DNA of 35,160 nucleotides, taken from NCBI GenBank assembly GCA_031261265.1, contig JAISKI010000064.1, forward strand, positions 1 through 35,160, given 5' to 3'. Below are positions 9,790 to 17,476 of this stretch, piece by piece. The notes under the pieces were generated by a model that saw only the letters and a program-made list of their open reading frames with translations, searched no databases and had not been told where the DNA came from. A program made the position numbers and the translations under genes. The stretch comes from Candidatus Peribacteria bacterium (GTDB lineage Bacteria; Patescibacteria; JAEDAM01; Absconditabacterales; Absconditicoccaceae). The first letter of the stretch is position 1; each line of letters opens with the position of its first letter.

Positions 9790-11259
9790 ATGCAAAAAAC
9801 CTATTCTGTCAGCGGAATGCACTGTGCCTCCTGTGCGACACTCATTCAAGGCGAACTCAACGAAACCCAAGGTATCACGTCTTGCGAAGTCAATCTCGTG
9901 AACCATACCGCTACTTTGACCTTCTCTGACCAAGAATTGCCCGTAGAGGACTTGAATAAAAAGATTCAAATGTTTGGGTACAGCTTTTTACTTCCTTCTT
10001 CCTGAATGCACCATTGAACCCCCTGAGAAGGGGGAGGGAGCGAAGCGGAAGGGGGTTTATATGCCGAAGCCAAAAGAGACATGTGGATTTCAATCCCTGC
10101 GATTGTTCTTGCCCTCTTTCTGATGTCCCGAATGATGGGAGCAGAGTATGGAGTGTTAGGAATTACGGAAATGCCCGAGCTCTTTCATTATATTGCGACC
10201 AGAATTTTGCTCCCTCTGTTTTCTACCTTTATTATCTTCACGGTTGGGAGAAAGTATCTCAGGGCTATCCGAACCTATATCAGATATGGAAAGGCAACAA
10301 TGGACACGTTGGTGGGAATTGGGACGTCTTTTGCCTATTTCTTCAGTATCTTTGTGACGCTGTTTTCAGCAGGATTAGCACTGGATATTGTTCAGCTTTT
10401 CTCTCTTTCTTCTCCTATTGGAGCTTGGCTGGCGACATTTCAACAGAATATTTCTGCTTACATTGACCCCGCAAGGGTTTTCTACGAAGCGGTCATTATC
10501 GTCATCGGTTTCATCTCCATCGGAAAATATATGGAACAACGCACGATGTCCCGCACAGGACAAGCTATCAAGGCATTGTTAAACCTACAGGTAAAAAAAG
10601 CTAGAAAGCTGAATGGTGAAGAAATCCCTATTGAAGAAGTACAGAAAGGCGACCTCCTCCTCGTGAAACCTGGAGAAAAAATCCCTCTCGACGGGATTAT
10701 TAGCTCAGGAACAGCTCATATTGATGAATCGATGATTACAGGAGAAAGTTTACCGATTTCCAAGACGGAGGGAGAAACCGTTATCGGTTCCACGTTGCTT
10801 CTCGATTCGCCTCTGACGATTGAAACGATTGCTACGGGGGAGGAGACATATCTTTCAAAAATCATCGCTGTGGTGGAGAAAGCCCAAAATTCCAAGCCCC
10901 AAATCCAGCATAAAGTAGACAGTATTATGAAAGTTTTTATTCCTATTGTGCTGGGAGTTGCGGTGGTTTCTACGGTTCTCTGGCTTCTCGTGGGACCTCG
11001 TTTTCTCGATACACAAACCGTCATCAGATATGCCATTCAGGCGTTCGTTTGAGTGTTAGTCATCGCCTGTCCGTGCGGATTAGGACTTGCCACGCCAATG
11101 GCAATCATTACGGGAATGGGACATGCTGCCAAAAATGGAATATTAGCAAAAAATGCTGACTGACTGATTAAGCTCAGAAAAGTGAAATACATCGCATTTG
11201 ATAAGACAGGTACAATCACAGAGGGTAAGCCAACGTTGACGGATATGTATGAGTTTTAA
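9790..11259 (+). CDS. copA: Copper P1B-type ATPase, N-terminal part (HMA, TM, actuator, phosphorylation site)
   Basis: 489 residues corresponding to roughly the first two thirds of a CopA copper exporter. In order: an HMA domain with metal site GMHCASC (Cys12, Cys15), a linker, transmembrane helices, the actuator domain with MITGES, the CPC copper site in [13 protein letters not shown] (Cys427, Cys429), and the phosphorylation motif DKTGT (Asp471). It stops at TAA shortly after TEGKPTLTD. The nucleotide-binding domain, GDGxND and the last helices are absent here but found at 17477-18406. Five TGA codons (10003, 10015, 10024, 11050, 11161) read as Gly. Residues about 76-90 are encoded by a GC-rich palindromic element. 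Alone this part could be phosphorylatable but lacks the ATP-binding domain. Confidence 0.93.
10017..10058 (+). repeat. GC-rich palindromic element, copy 1, in frame in copA
   Basis: AACCCCC at 10017-10023 is inverted at 10051-10057 (GGGGGTT), with an inner CCCCCTGAGAAGGGGG hairpin. It is translated as part of the HMA-TM linker and relies on TGA = Gly at 10024. It shares blocks (CCCCCT, TCCGCTTYGC, CCCCTTC, AGGGGG; reverse orientation) with the element at 17984-18037. Confidence 0.65.
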
Positions 11260-11262
11260 GGA

Positions 11263-11467
11263 GGTTATAAAATTTGGTTTTATACTGTTGTTGACTATTA
11301 TTTCCCATATGTTCCAAAATGGAACATACCACTTGTTCGTCTAGTTCTCCTTCTTCAAAAATATGGATAATATGCTTAGTAATTGCAGGTCTTTGGAGTG
11401 GATAAATCCACCAGAGTATGAAAATATAATTCTCTATTGTAATATATTTTGACCAAATACAATTCAA
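11263..11467 (-). pseudogene. RhuM-family fragment at left island border
   Basis: The minus strand reads RPAITKHIIHIFEEGELDE...CSILEH...YKTKFYNL, the N-terminal HTH-to-FYNLD part of RhuM-family proteins. The usual start region is not recognisable and the sequence stops matching at FYNL, where copA DNA begins. It is therefore a remnant truncated at the island-copA junction. A complete RhuM gene lies next to it at 11595-12605. Confidence 0.65.
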
Positions 11468-11520
11468 AATGCAACACTTAAGTTTTTTCTATTAATTTCT
11501 TCTTGTAATCAATTTATAAA

Positions 11521-11607
11521 ATGAGAAATGTGTAGAAATGATTCTATAATGTTGGTTTTGTGCTGATGGGAAGTGGGGATTTGAAAAAGATTAGTTATTT
11601 TCAAAAC
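11521..11607. repeat. Module-border repeat R1
   Basis: Degenerate member of a four-copy repeat. It has the inverted repeat TGTAGAA (11531-11537), N4, TTCTATA (11542-11548), then a GTTTTGTGCTGAT-like block and the conserved edge TTTTCAAAAC. Unlike R2-R4 it has no TTGCAA/TATACT promoter beside it. Confidence 0.7.
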
Positions 11608-12605
11608 GATTTCAAATCACGTTCTAATTCGTCAAAGTTCGCTTTCCTCTCCACAGTTTTTTGTTTTTCTTTAAACTTATCATACTCAATTCAAGCCTTC
11701 TCCATAGCTAATTCATGGGTAATTTTCCCAGCATCGGTCAGGATATCCTTTCTATTCATTTGCAAGATACTATCTAATCTCTCAATCCAATCTACCATTC
11801 TCATAGGAATTTGAGCTTGTGCCATACTTTCAGCGAAAGCCAGATATTGTTCCACTAAAAGTCCTAACATTCTGATTTCTTCCTCATTTAGATAATTTTT
11901 TGCAATGCAAACGTCTCTTTTCTTTATCTCCTTTTCAGTTTTCTTGTCAGATGAGTCCATTCATAGAAAAGGCAATTCTCAATTAGCCCTATAATAGACC
12001 AATTCTGCAGCTGTCTTTTCACTTACCGCCCAAAGTAATTTATTTTGCACAAATTGGAAAAAGCGGATGGTCTTTTCATCATCGGGATCATAATCAATAC
12101 TCGTGGTGTAAATATCTTTCACTTTTTGGTAAAAAATCCTCTCAGAAAGTCTGATTTCTCTTAATTTTTCTTGTAGTTTATCAAAATATTGAGTATCTTT
12201 TCATGACTTCAATCTTTCTTCATTTAGTGTAAATCCCTGCTCAATGTATTCTTTCAGCCTTTGACTAGCCCAATTACGAAATAAAATACCCTGTTTGGAT
12301 TTTACTCTATATCCAATCGCCAATACCATATCCAAGTTGTAATATTTCACTTTTTTTTGCTGGGTTTTATCAGGTAAAGCCCCGTGTTGAGTGGTATGCC
12401 AAAAATCTTTGCAAACCACTACCTCGTCTAGTTCTCATTCTTTCAGTATGTTTTGAATATGCCAAGAAATAAGTTGTCTAGACTTATTAAAAAGCATTGC
12501 AATTTGTTCCTGGTTTACCCAGGCTTCCTCATCCAATACTAAAACATCCAGCGAAACCTCGCCATCAAGAGTATAGAGGATGATTTGTTGCTTTTCTTGT
12601 GGCAT
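11595..12605 (-). CDS. RhuM-family protein
   Basis: A 336-residue member of the RhuM (virulence-associated) family, common in accessory islands and of uncertain biochemical function. Visible are an N-terminal winged-HTH-like part (NQEQIAMLFNKSRQLISWHIQNILKExELDE), the KYYNLDMVLAIGYRV motif, RNWASQRLKEYI, and the C-terminal IAKNYLNEEEIRMLGLLVEQYL...DWIERLD...LTDAGKITHELA block. Six TGA codons read as Gly, the first in the conserved KEGELDE motif. The last four codons (TTT TGA AAA TAA) lie inside the shared border repeat R1, so the natural stop may have been replaced. It is transcribed from a promoter identical to that of the DUF1016 gene. No Shine-Dalgarno. Confidence 0.9.
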
Positions 12606-12633
12606 TATAGATTAGATGATAGATAAATTTATC

Positions 12634-12700
12634 AGAATCATATCTTTTTTGACGATAAATGCAAAAGAAAAATTAGGGAGAAAGTCTGAATTAGAAAAAT
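12634..12700 (-). promoter_or_regulatory. Shared promoter element S1 (drives RhuM)
   Basis: Minus strand: TTGCAT (12664-12659), 16 nt, TATGAT (12642-12637), preceded by a conserved post-terminator block. The same promoter including its spacer is found at S2 (14599-14665). Confidence 0.75.
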
Positions 12701-12724
12701 CCGCGAAAGTAATTCAATCACGGA
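12700..12724 (-). terminator. Terminator of ORF-A
   Basis: Minus strand stem TCCGTG/CGCGGA with one G-U pair, followed by a T-tract, 17 nt after the ORF-A stop. Confidence 0.6.
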
Positions 12725-12740
12725 CTTTTTTCGTTAGAGA

Positions 12741-13358
12741 TTAGATTCTTACCCATTCATTTGCTATTTTTATAACCTCTTCCCAGTTATCAAATGGGCA
12801 CCTACCGTACCTGGTGTAGTCTTTATCTTCTTTAAATAGTTCATTTTCCCATCTAGTAATGGTTTCTCTAGTTTCGTACATACTTTCACTCCACCAATCA
12901 AAATCATCCATAGATTCACCTTTCCAGACAACAAGCGGATTGTGACAACGATAAGATGAATTGTTATCATCAGATCCATAAACCCTATCCATATATATAT
13001 TCCTCAAGGTATGCATTCTAGGAATAGATACGTTTTTTGGTAGGGTGATATTTGATTGATACAGATTTTTGATATTCGAATCCCAACGAACAAAAGACGC
13101 GAAGTTAACACATATATCCTTGTATTGGAAGCGAATATAACAATTTAATAAGCGATCTGCTACATCCAGCCAATAAGTTGGGACAGCCCCACATTTATTA
13201 TCGGCAAGTATTTTGATTACTTTATTCAGATAATGCATCCGATATCCTGACCTACTAGCATCTTCATCCGTATAATCAGTATGAGTAACAAGAGTTAATT
13301 CATATTTGTCAGAAAGTAATTCTCTAACTTCTGTCATTTTAATAATTTGTTTTTCCAT
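12741..13358 (-). CDS. ORF-A, island payload protein, 205 aa
   Basis: Not recognised. Soluble, aromatic- and Asp/Asn-rich, with no signal or membrane segment; ends WEEVIKIANEWVRI. It has an AGGAGA Shine-Dalgarno about 9 nt before ATG, which most genes in the window lack. Its promoter and A-rich leader are nearly the same as those of ORF-B and ORF-C, although the proteins show no resemblance. No TGA codon. It belongs to the module with RhuM; function unknown. Confidence 0.75.
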   Translation of the reverse strand: MEKQIIKMTEVRELLSDKYELTLVTHTDYTDEDASRSGYRMHYLNKVIKILADNKCGAVPTYWLDVADRLLNCYIRFQYKDICVNFASFVRWDSNIKNLYQSNITLPKNVSIPRMHTLRNIYMDRVYGSDDNNSSYRCHNPLVVWKGESMDDFDWWSESMYETRETITRWENELFKEDKDYTRYGRCPFDNWEEVIKIANEWVRI

Positions 13359-13400
13359 TTTAATTTTCTCCTGAATTTTTATTATTATTTATTTTTTTTG

Positions 13401-13544
13401 TTATTTTTATTTTAGCACACATAGTATACTCAGAACATCAAGATTTGCAAGAGTGAGATGAAAAATGTGTAGAAATGGTTCTACAAGGTAGGGTTTGTGC
13501 TGATAGGAAGTGGGGAGTTGGAAAAGATTAGCTATTTTCAAAAC
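13401..13544. repeat. Module-border repeat R2 with ORF-A promoter
   Basis: Contains the ORF-A promoter on the minus strand (TTGCAA 13450-13445, 16 nt, TATACT 13428-13423). Upstream of it is the perfect inverted repeat TGTAGAA (13468-13474), ATGG, TTCTACA (13479-13485), and then the conserved edge up to TTTTCAAAAC. About 140 nt, matching R3 and R4 over most of its length. Confidence 0.85.
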
Positions 13545-13558
13545 TTGTTCACCCCAAT

Positions 13559-14572
13559 TTATTCAGACAATCTTTTCATAATTTCCTCTTCACTTGGCAA
13601 AAATTTTGCATATTCCTCTGGTAATTCTTGATAATTATTATATGTCGCAACTCAAAGAGGATCTTTTGCTTGTTATAACATATATTCTACTTCTGTTCTA
13701 TTCTTTCCTCTGCAAATAATCACTCCAATCGTGGGATTATGTTGGTCAGCTTTCACCTGTTTATTGATCAACTGCATATACATTTGAACTTGTCCCACAT
13801 CTTTTGGGCTAAATTCTCTGGCTTTTAGTTCAAAAACCACATAACAATTTAGCTTCATATTAAAGAATAATAGATCGATGAAATACTCTTTTTCGTCTAA
13901 AGTAAGCTTATATTGTCTGCCGATAAAGGAGAAATTTCCTCCCATATCTTGTAAAAATTTTACCAAATTCATAATAATTGCATTTTCTAGCTCTTTCTCT
14001 GAAATTGGTTGATCAGGATTGATAAGTTCCACATTGTAATCATCTAAGAATTCCCATGCCACTTGTGATTTTAATTCGGTAGAAACCGTAGTATCAAAAT
14101 TATTCTGTGATAAAAGACTTTTCTCAAAATAATGCTGATCAATCTTTTCTACCAAATCAAGTTTAGATCGTCCCTTTTCTTTAGTCTGTTTTAGATAAAA
14201 TTCAATTTGCAAGGGGTCTTTACATCTCTCTAAAATCAGATAATTCTGAACCTATCCAATTTCTGCCACCAGTGGTGGCAGTTTTTCGTTTTGAGAATAA
14301 AACTCATAAAATGTCTTCATTCTCCAGATATTACGAGCAGAAAATCCACGAATTCACGGAAATTCTGACTGCAAATCTTTGGAAAGTTGCTCTACCACCG
14401 AATTTCACCAATCCGCATTTTCTACTTTCTCACTCACAGATTTTCCTAATTCTCGATAGAGCAAGACTGTCTGTTTGCTGACTGACTTCAGCATTTCATA
14501 TCTAGCTGTCTGGATTTTCAGCATAATCTCATTGAGAAATTGCTGATAATTAGAGAGATTAGTAGTGATCAT
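13559..14572 (-). pseudogene. DUF1016/YhcG-family PDDEXK nuclease, two nonsense codons
   Basis: One 338-codon frame encodes a complete DUF1016 (YhcG) protein: an N-terminal helical region (YRELGKSVSEKVENADW), then GFSARNIWRMKTFYEFY, KDPLQIEFYL, and the PDDEXK-like core GRQYKLTLDEKEYFIDLLFFN...VFELKA...PTIGVIICRGKNRTEVEYML. TAG at codon 107 (14254-14252) replaces the Trp of a conserved IGW-type motif, and TAA at codon 300 (13675-13673) falls in the C-terminal region. Three TGA codons read as Gly. No frameshifts, so decay is recent or the nonsense codons are assembly errors. It shares its promoter with RhuM. Confidence 0.85.
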
Positions 14573-14598
14573 AAGTAAAAGGTAAATATAAAGTGTTT

Positions 14599-14665
14599 GA
14601 ATCATATCTTTTTTGACGATAAATGCAAAAGAAAAATGAGGGGAAAAGTCTGAATTAAAAAAATC
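14599..14665 (-). promoter_or_regulatory. Shared promoter element S2 (drives DUF1016 gene)
   Basis: Minus strand TTGCAT (14628-14623), 16 nt, TATGAT (14606-14601), the same as S1 through the spacer and flanks. Confidence 0.75.
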
Positions 14666-14691
14666 CACCCAAGCCGATAAGCAAGGGTGGA
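14664..14691 (-). terminator. Terminator of ORF-B
   Basis: Stem CCACCC/GGGTGG followed on the minus strand by a run of seven T, then the conserved AATTCAGAC block. Confidence 0.75.
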
Positions 14692-14701
14692 TAAAGATGA
14701 A

Positions 14702-14989
14702 CTACATATTTTCCCACCATTCACTACCTGGACGAGTAGAATGATTTAAATTACCTTCTCCTTCGTGGGACCATGCCTCAAGAGAAGATTCCATCCCCTC
14801 GTTTACAATTCTTTCTACACTCTTCCCCTGCATAAAATCTCTAATATAAGATTCTCGCACATGATAATTATGGATGAAGTTGTAATAAGAGGTAGAACCT
14901 TTTTCTAATGACTGTTCAATTATAGATGTAATTTCGTTATCAGTCATTTTTGTTAATTGTTGCTTTGAAAAGCCATTTCTTGTTTTCAT
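14702..14989 (-). CDS. ORF-B, island payload protein, 95 aa
   Basis: Not recognised. A small soluble protein starting MKTRNGFSKQQLTKMTDNEI, helical at the N-terminus and Gly/Trp-rich at the end (GSEWWENM). It has a GGAGG Shine-Dalgarno about 9 nt before ATG. Its promoter, leader and terminator surroundings match those of ORF-A and ORF-C. No TGA codon. Partner of the broken DUF1016 gene in its module. Such size and context could fit an antitoxin, immunity or regulatory protein, but nothing in the sequence proves it. Confidence 0.75.
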   Translation of the reverse strand: MKTRNGFSKQQLTKMTDNEITSIIEQSLEKGSTSYYNFIHNYHVRESYIRDFMQGKSVERIVNEGMESSLEAWSHEGEGNLNHSTRPGSEWWENM

Positions 14990-15030
14990 TTTTAATTTCC
15001 TCCATTTTTTAATTTATATTTATTTTATTG

Positions 15031-15168
15031 TTGTTTTTTATTTTACTACACATAGTATACTCAGAACGTCAAGCTTTGCAAGAGGGAGATGAAAAATGTG
15101 TAGAAGCAGTTCTACAAGATGGGTTTTATGCTGGTAGAAAGATGGGAAATTAAAAAGATAGTATTTCC
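15031..15168. repeat. Module-border repeat R3 with ORF-B promoter
   Basis: ORF-B promoter on the minus strand (TTGCAA 15081-15076, 16 nt, TATACT 15059-15054) and the inverted repeat TGTAGAA (15099-15105), GCAG, TTCTACA (15110-15116). The right edge is more diverged than R2. Confidence 0.85.
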
Positions 15169-15180
15169 GAATAGAAACAA

Positions 15181-15353
15181 TGTTGCAAAGAATTTTCATT
15201 TATATTCCATTTTCTGCAACATTCTATTATTTGCATTTTGATAGAAATAGCCTACATCACAGCATTTTTATTACTTTACTCCTCCTTACGATATTGCAAC
15301 ATTCTGATTTTTTGTTGCATTTTCTGCAACACTCTGTATACATAAGTGCAACA
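15181..15353 (+). promoter_or_regulatory. Six TGCAACA/TGTTGCA boxes upstream of the HTH-Fic gene
   Basis: Copies start at 15181, 15215, 15294, 15313, 15325 and 15347. The pair at 15313-15331 forms an inverted repeat with a 5-nt spacer. The array ends 22 nt before the ATG of a gene with an N-terminal HTH, so it is a likely binding array for that protein itself (inference). Confidence 0.6.
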
Positions 15354-15374
15354 TTTTATTTTTCTTGTGGAAAA

Positions 15375-16382
15375 ATGACAAAAAAACAGAGGCAGGAACT
15401 AATCTTACAACTCTTGCAACAAAAAGAGTGAATAAAAGTTGGAGAAATTATTGATCGTTTAAAAGTCGAAAGAACTACCGTTTATAGGGATTTTCAAGAG
15501 CTTTTGAAATCTGGTAAGGTACAAGAAATAGGAAAATGAAAATATCATCTTGTCCGTATAAATCCCCTAGAATACTTACAAACTCCCTTTTTTCAGAGAT
15601 CCAAGAAATTCTATAATTTTGACTTTCTTGCAAGCTATCAACCAAATCAAACCAGCTTTTTTTCCGCTAATCAACTAAAAACTCTTCATCACGCTATCAA
15701 AGGTGTCTCTGTGGATACAGATTTTTTCATCAATAATAAAAGACTGCTTGAAACTATTTTGATTGATCTAAGCTTTTCATCGAGTTATTTGGAGTGAAAC
15801 ACGTATGATTATTTAGATACGGAAGTTCTGATCAAATATAATGAAATTGCTAAAGACAAGTCGCAAGATGATACTCAGATGATTTTGAACCACAAAAAAT
15901 GTATTGAATACATGGTATATTATAAAAAGGAACTGCCTTTTTCTGCCCAGACGGTCTTTGAAATCCATACTTTGCTTGGAGAGAAGCTTTTACCAAAAGA
16001 GCAGTTGGGAGTTGTTAGAAATAAGATCGTAGAAATTGGAGCATCTACTTACACTCCTCTGGATAATCAGCATCAGTTGAGGGAGGAATTTGATCAATTT
16101 CTTAAAAAGCTGAATGCAATTCATGATCCTTTTGAACAATCTCTTTTCTGTCTCGTGTTTCTCTCTTACTTCCAACTCTTTATGGACGGGAATAAAAGAG
16201 TTTCCAGAATGATCGCAAATTTGGTATTATTGAAATATAATTTACCGTTAATTTCTTTTCTTGCAGTAGAGAGAAAGACGTTTATCACTGCTATTTTAGC
16301 GGTGTATGAGCTGAATGATGTGAGTTTACTCAGTCAGATTTTCGTAGATAATTATCTGTTGAATATTGAGAGATATGAGTAA
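15375..16382 (+). CDS. HTH-Fic protein with substituted catalytic histidine
   Basis: 335 residues. Positions 1-60 form a DeoR/BirA-like winged helix (GEIIDRLKVERTTVYRDFQELLKSGKV). A Fic fold follows: SSYLExNTYDYLDTEVL near residue 140 (TGA Gly in the EGNT motif) and the active-site loop QLFMDGNKRVSRM near residue 265. Canonical Fic proteins have HxFxxGN(G/K)RxxR; here Gln replaces the catalytic His and Leu the usual Pro, so AMP transfer is probably lost or altered. TGA at 15429, about 15537 and 15795 read as Gly. The ATG at 15375 is preferred over an in-frame ATG at 15180, because the boxes lie between them and the HTH begins right after. It is the only plus-strand gene of the island. Confidence 0.88.
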
Positions 16383-16396
16383 TTGTTTGGAGTTGA

Positions 16397-16425
16397 AGTA
16401 TACTCAGAATGGGGAAATTTTGCAA
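16397..16425 (-). promoter_or_regulatory. Orphan leftward promoter after the Fic gene
   Basis: Minus strand TTGCAA (16425-16420), 17 nt, TATACT (16402-16397), lying after a partial S element (16432-16470). In the other two modules this slot drives RhuM or DUF1016; here it points into the antisense strand of Fic. Confidence 0.5.
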
Positions 16426-16465
16426 TTTTTTGAGGGGAAAATGAAGGGAAAAATCTGAATTAAAA

Positions 16466-16494
16466 AAATCGTCAAAGATATGCAATGACGATTT
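16466..16494 (-). terminator. Terminator of ORF-C
   Basis: Perfect stem AAATCGTCA/TGACGATTT with a T-tract on the minus strand, then the conserved AATTCAGA block. Confidence 0.8.
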
Positions 16495-16504
16495 AAAAAT
16501 CAAT

Positions 16505-17023
16505 TTAGAGATAGTTCGTTCTATAAAATACTTCCAACTCTTCTTTTTCACTGGTTTCTTCTGCAAGATTTCTTTTAGAGTTTTCTATCTGTTTGGACTT
16601 CATTTTAATTTTAACTTGCAATACCGTTTTAATTTCCTCGTCCGTTGGCTGATAGTTTCCCTTAAAAATATCTAACCATCCATCATTCTGATATTTTTCA
16701 AGTTTTTTCTTTGCTGACCAATCTGCTAACGATTGTAAATGACCAGCCAGACCAAGAAGTAGCAAGAATAGAAGTGCTATCCCAATTTGAACTCCAAACA
16801 TAGCTATGATCTTATCCATACCGTAAGATATAACCACTGCTCCACCTAAAATAGCGACACAGCCCCAAGCAATAAACAGAATCTTTACAGTCAAACCATA
16901 TACGCGATTTGATTTTTCACGATATTTCTCCTCTTTTTCTTTGTATTGGTCATAAAATTTCGACCATTTTTCGTTTTTTACCTCTTCTATGAGATATTGT
17001 TTTAAATCTTTTTTTGTTTCCAT
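16505..17023 (-). CDS. ORF-C, island payload membrane protein, 172 aa
   Basis: Not recognised. It has a charged coiled N-terminus (residues 1-43), two transmembrane helices (about 46-66 and 78-96: ILFIAWGCVAILGGAVVI and IGIALLFLLLLGLAG), and a Lys/Glu-rich C-terminal coil. AAGGAGG lies 8 nt before ATG, the strongest Shine-Dalgarno in the window. Promoter, leader and post-terminator sequence are shared with ORF-A and ORF-B. No TGA codon. It is the partner of HTH-Fic. A small two-helix membrane protein could be a holin-like or immunity protein, but this is not supported beyond topology. Confidence 0.75.
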   Translation of the reverse strand: METKKDLKQYLIEEVKNEKWSKFYDQYKEKEEKYREKSNRVYGLTVKILFIAWGCVAILGGAVVISYGMDKIIAMFGVQIGIALLFLLLLGLAGHLQSLADWSAKKKLEKYQNDGWLDIFKGNYQPTDEEIKTVLQVKIKMKSKQIENSKRNLAEETSEKEELEVFYRTNYL

Positions 17024-17060
17024 TTCAATTTCCTCCTTATTTTTTATTATTTAATTTTTT

Positions 17061-17160
17061 GTTTTTTATTTTAACACACATAGTATATTCAAAAAGTCAA
17101 GATTTACAAGAGGGAGATGAAAAATGTGTAGAAGTGGTTCTACAAGGTAGAGTTTGTGCC
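17061..17160. repeat. Module-border repeat R4 with ORF-C promoter
   Basis: ORF-C promoter on the minus strand (TTGTAA 17109-17104, 16 nt, TATACT-like 17087-17082) and the inverted repeat TGTAGAA (17127-17133), GTGG, TTCTACA (17138-17144). Similarity to R2 ends near 17160. Confidence 0.85.
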
Positions 17161-17164
17161 GATA

Positions 17165-17365
17165 TTAACTAGACTTTCATTTCAAGTGCTGTTCTAAGTC
17201 TTCTAATTCTTTCAATTCGTCCAAATCAGCTTTTCCCGCTTCTCGTTGTTTTTTTTTATTTTCAAGGTAGGAGAAATTGTTGTACCGTATAAGCTGGTAA
17301 GACGAGTATTGAGGAAGGTGGGAGAAGTAGCGGTATAAGAAGTAAGTTGTATCTGATAGGGTCAA
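17165..17365 (-). pseudogene. C-terminal gene fragment at right island border
   Basis: A minus-strand frame ends in a charged coil, NKKKQREAGKADLDELKELE, then LEQHLK, a TGA Gly, KSS and TAA at 17167-17165. The part nearer the copA side is low-complexity and unconvincing. The coil loosely resembles the C-terminal coil of the intact RhuM. It may be the lost end of the RhuM fragment at 11263-11467, but this is weak. Confidence 0.3.
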
Positions 17366-17389
17366 AATAGGGTCAATTACAAGTTAACT

Positions 17390-17445
17390 AAAAATCTCTT
17401 GCAATTAAAAAAAATCTGACTATACTGTACCTACCCCCCAGGTAT
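17390..17445 (+). promoter_or_regulatory. CsoR-type promoter/operator, copy 2
   Basis: TTGCAA (17399-17404), 16 nt, TATACT (17421-17426), operator gtacctaccccccaggtat (17427-17445). Nearly identical to copy 1 and 31 nt before the start of the C-terminal ATPase part. It should place both halves under the same copper control. Confidence 0.7.
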
Positions 17446-17476
17446 AAAATTACTTTTAACCTTTTATAACCCACAA

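Noticed and set aside
15180..15374. Upstream in-frame start for the Fic gene
   Set aside because: The extension is Phe/Leu/His-rich translation of the TGCAACA operator array; the HTH starts right after the ATG at 15375.
11260..17390. CRISPR array or classical integron
   Set aside because: Repeats are about 90-140 nt, kilobases apart and contain promoters; no spacers, cas genes, integrase or typical attC are visible.
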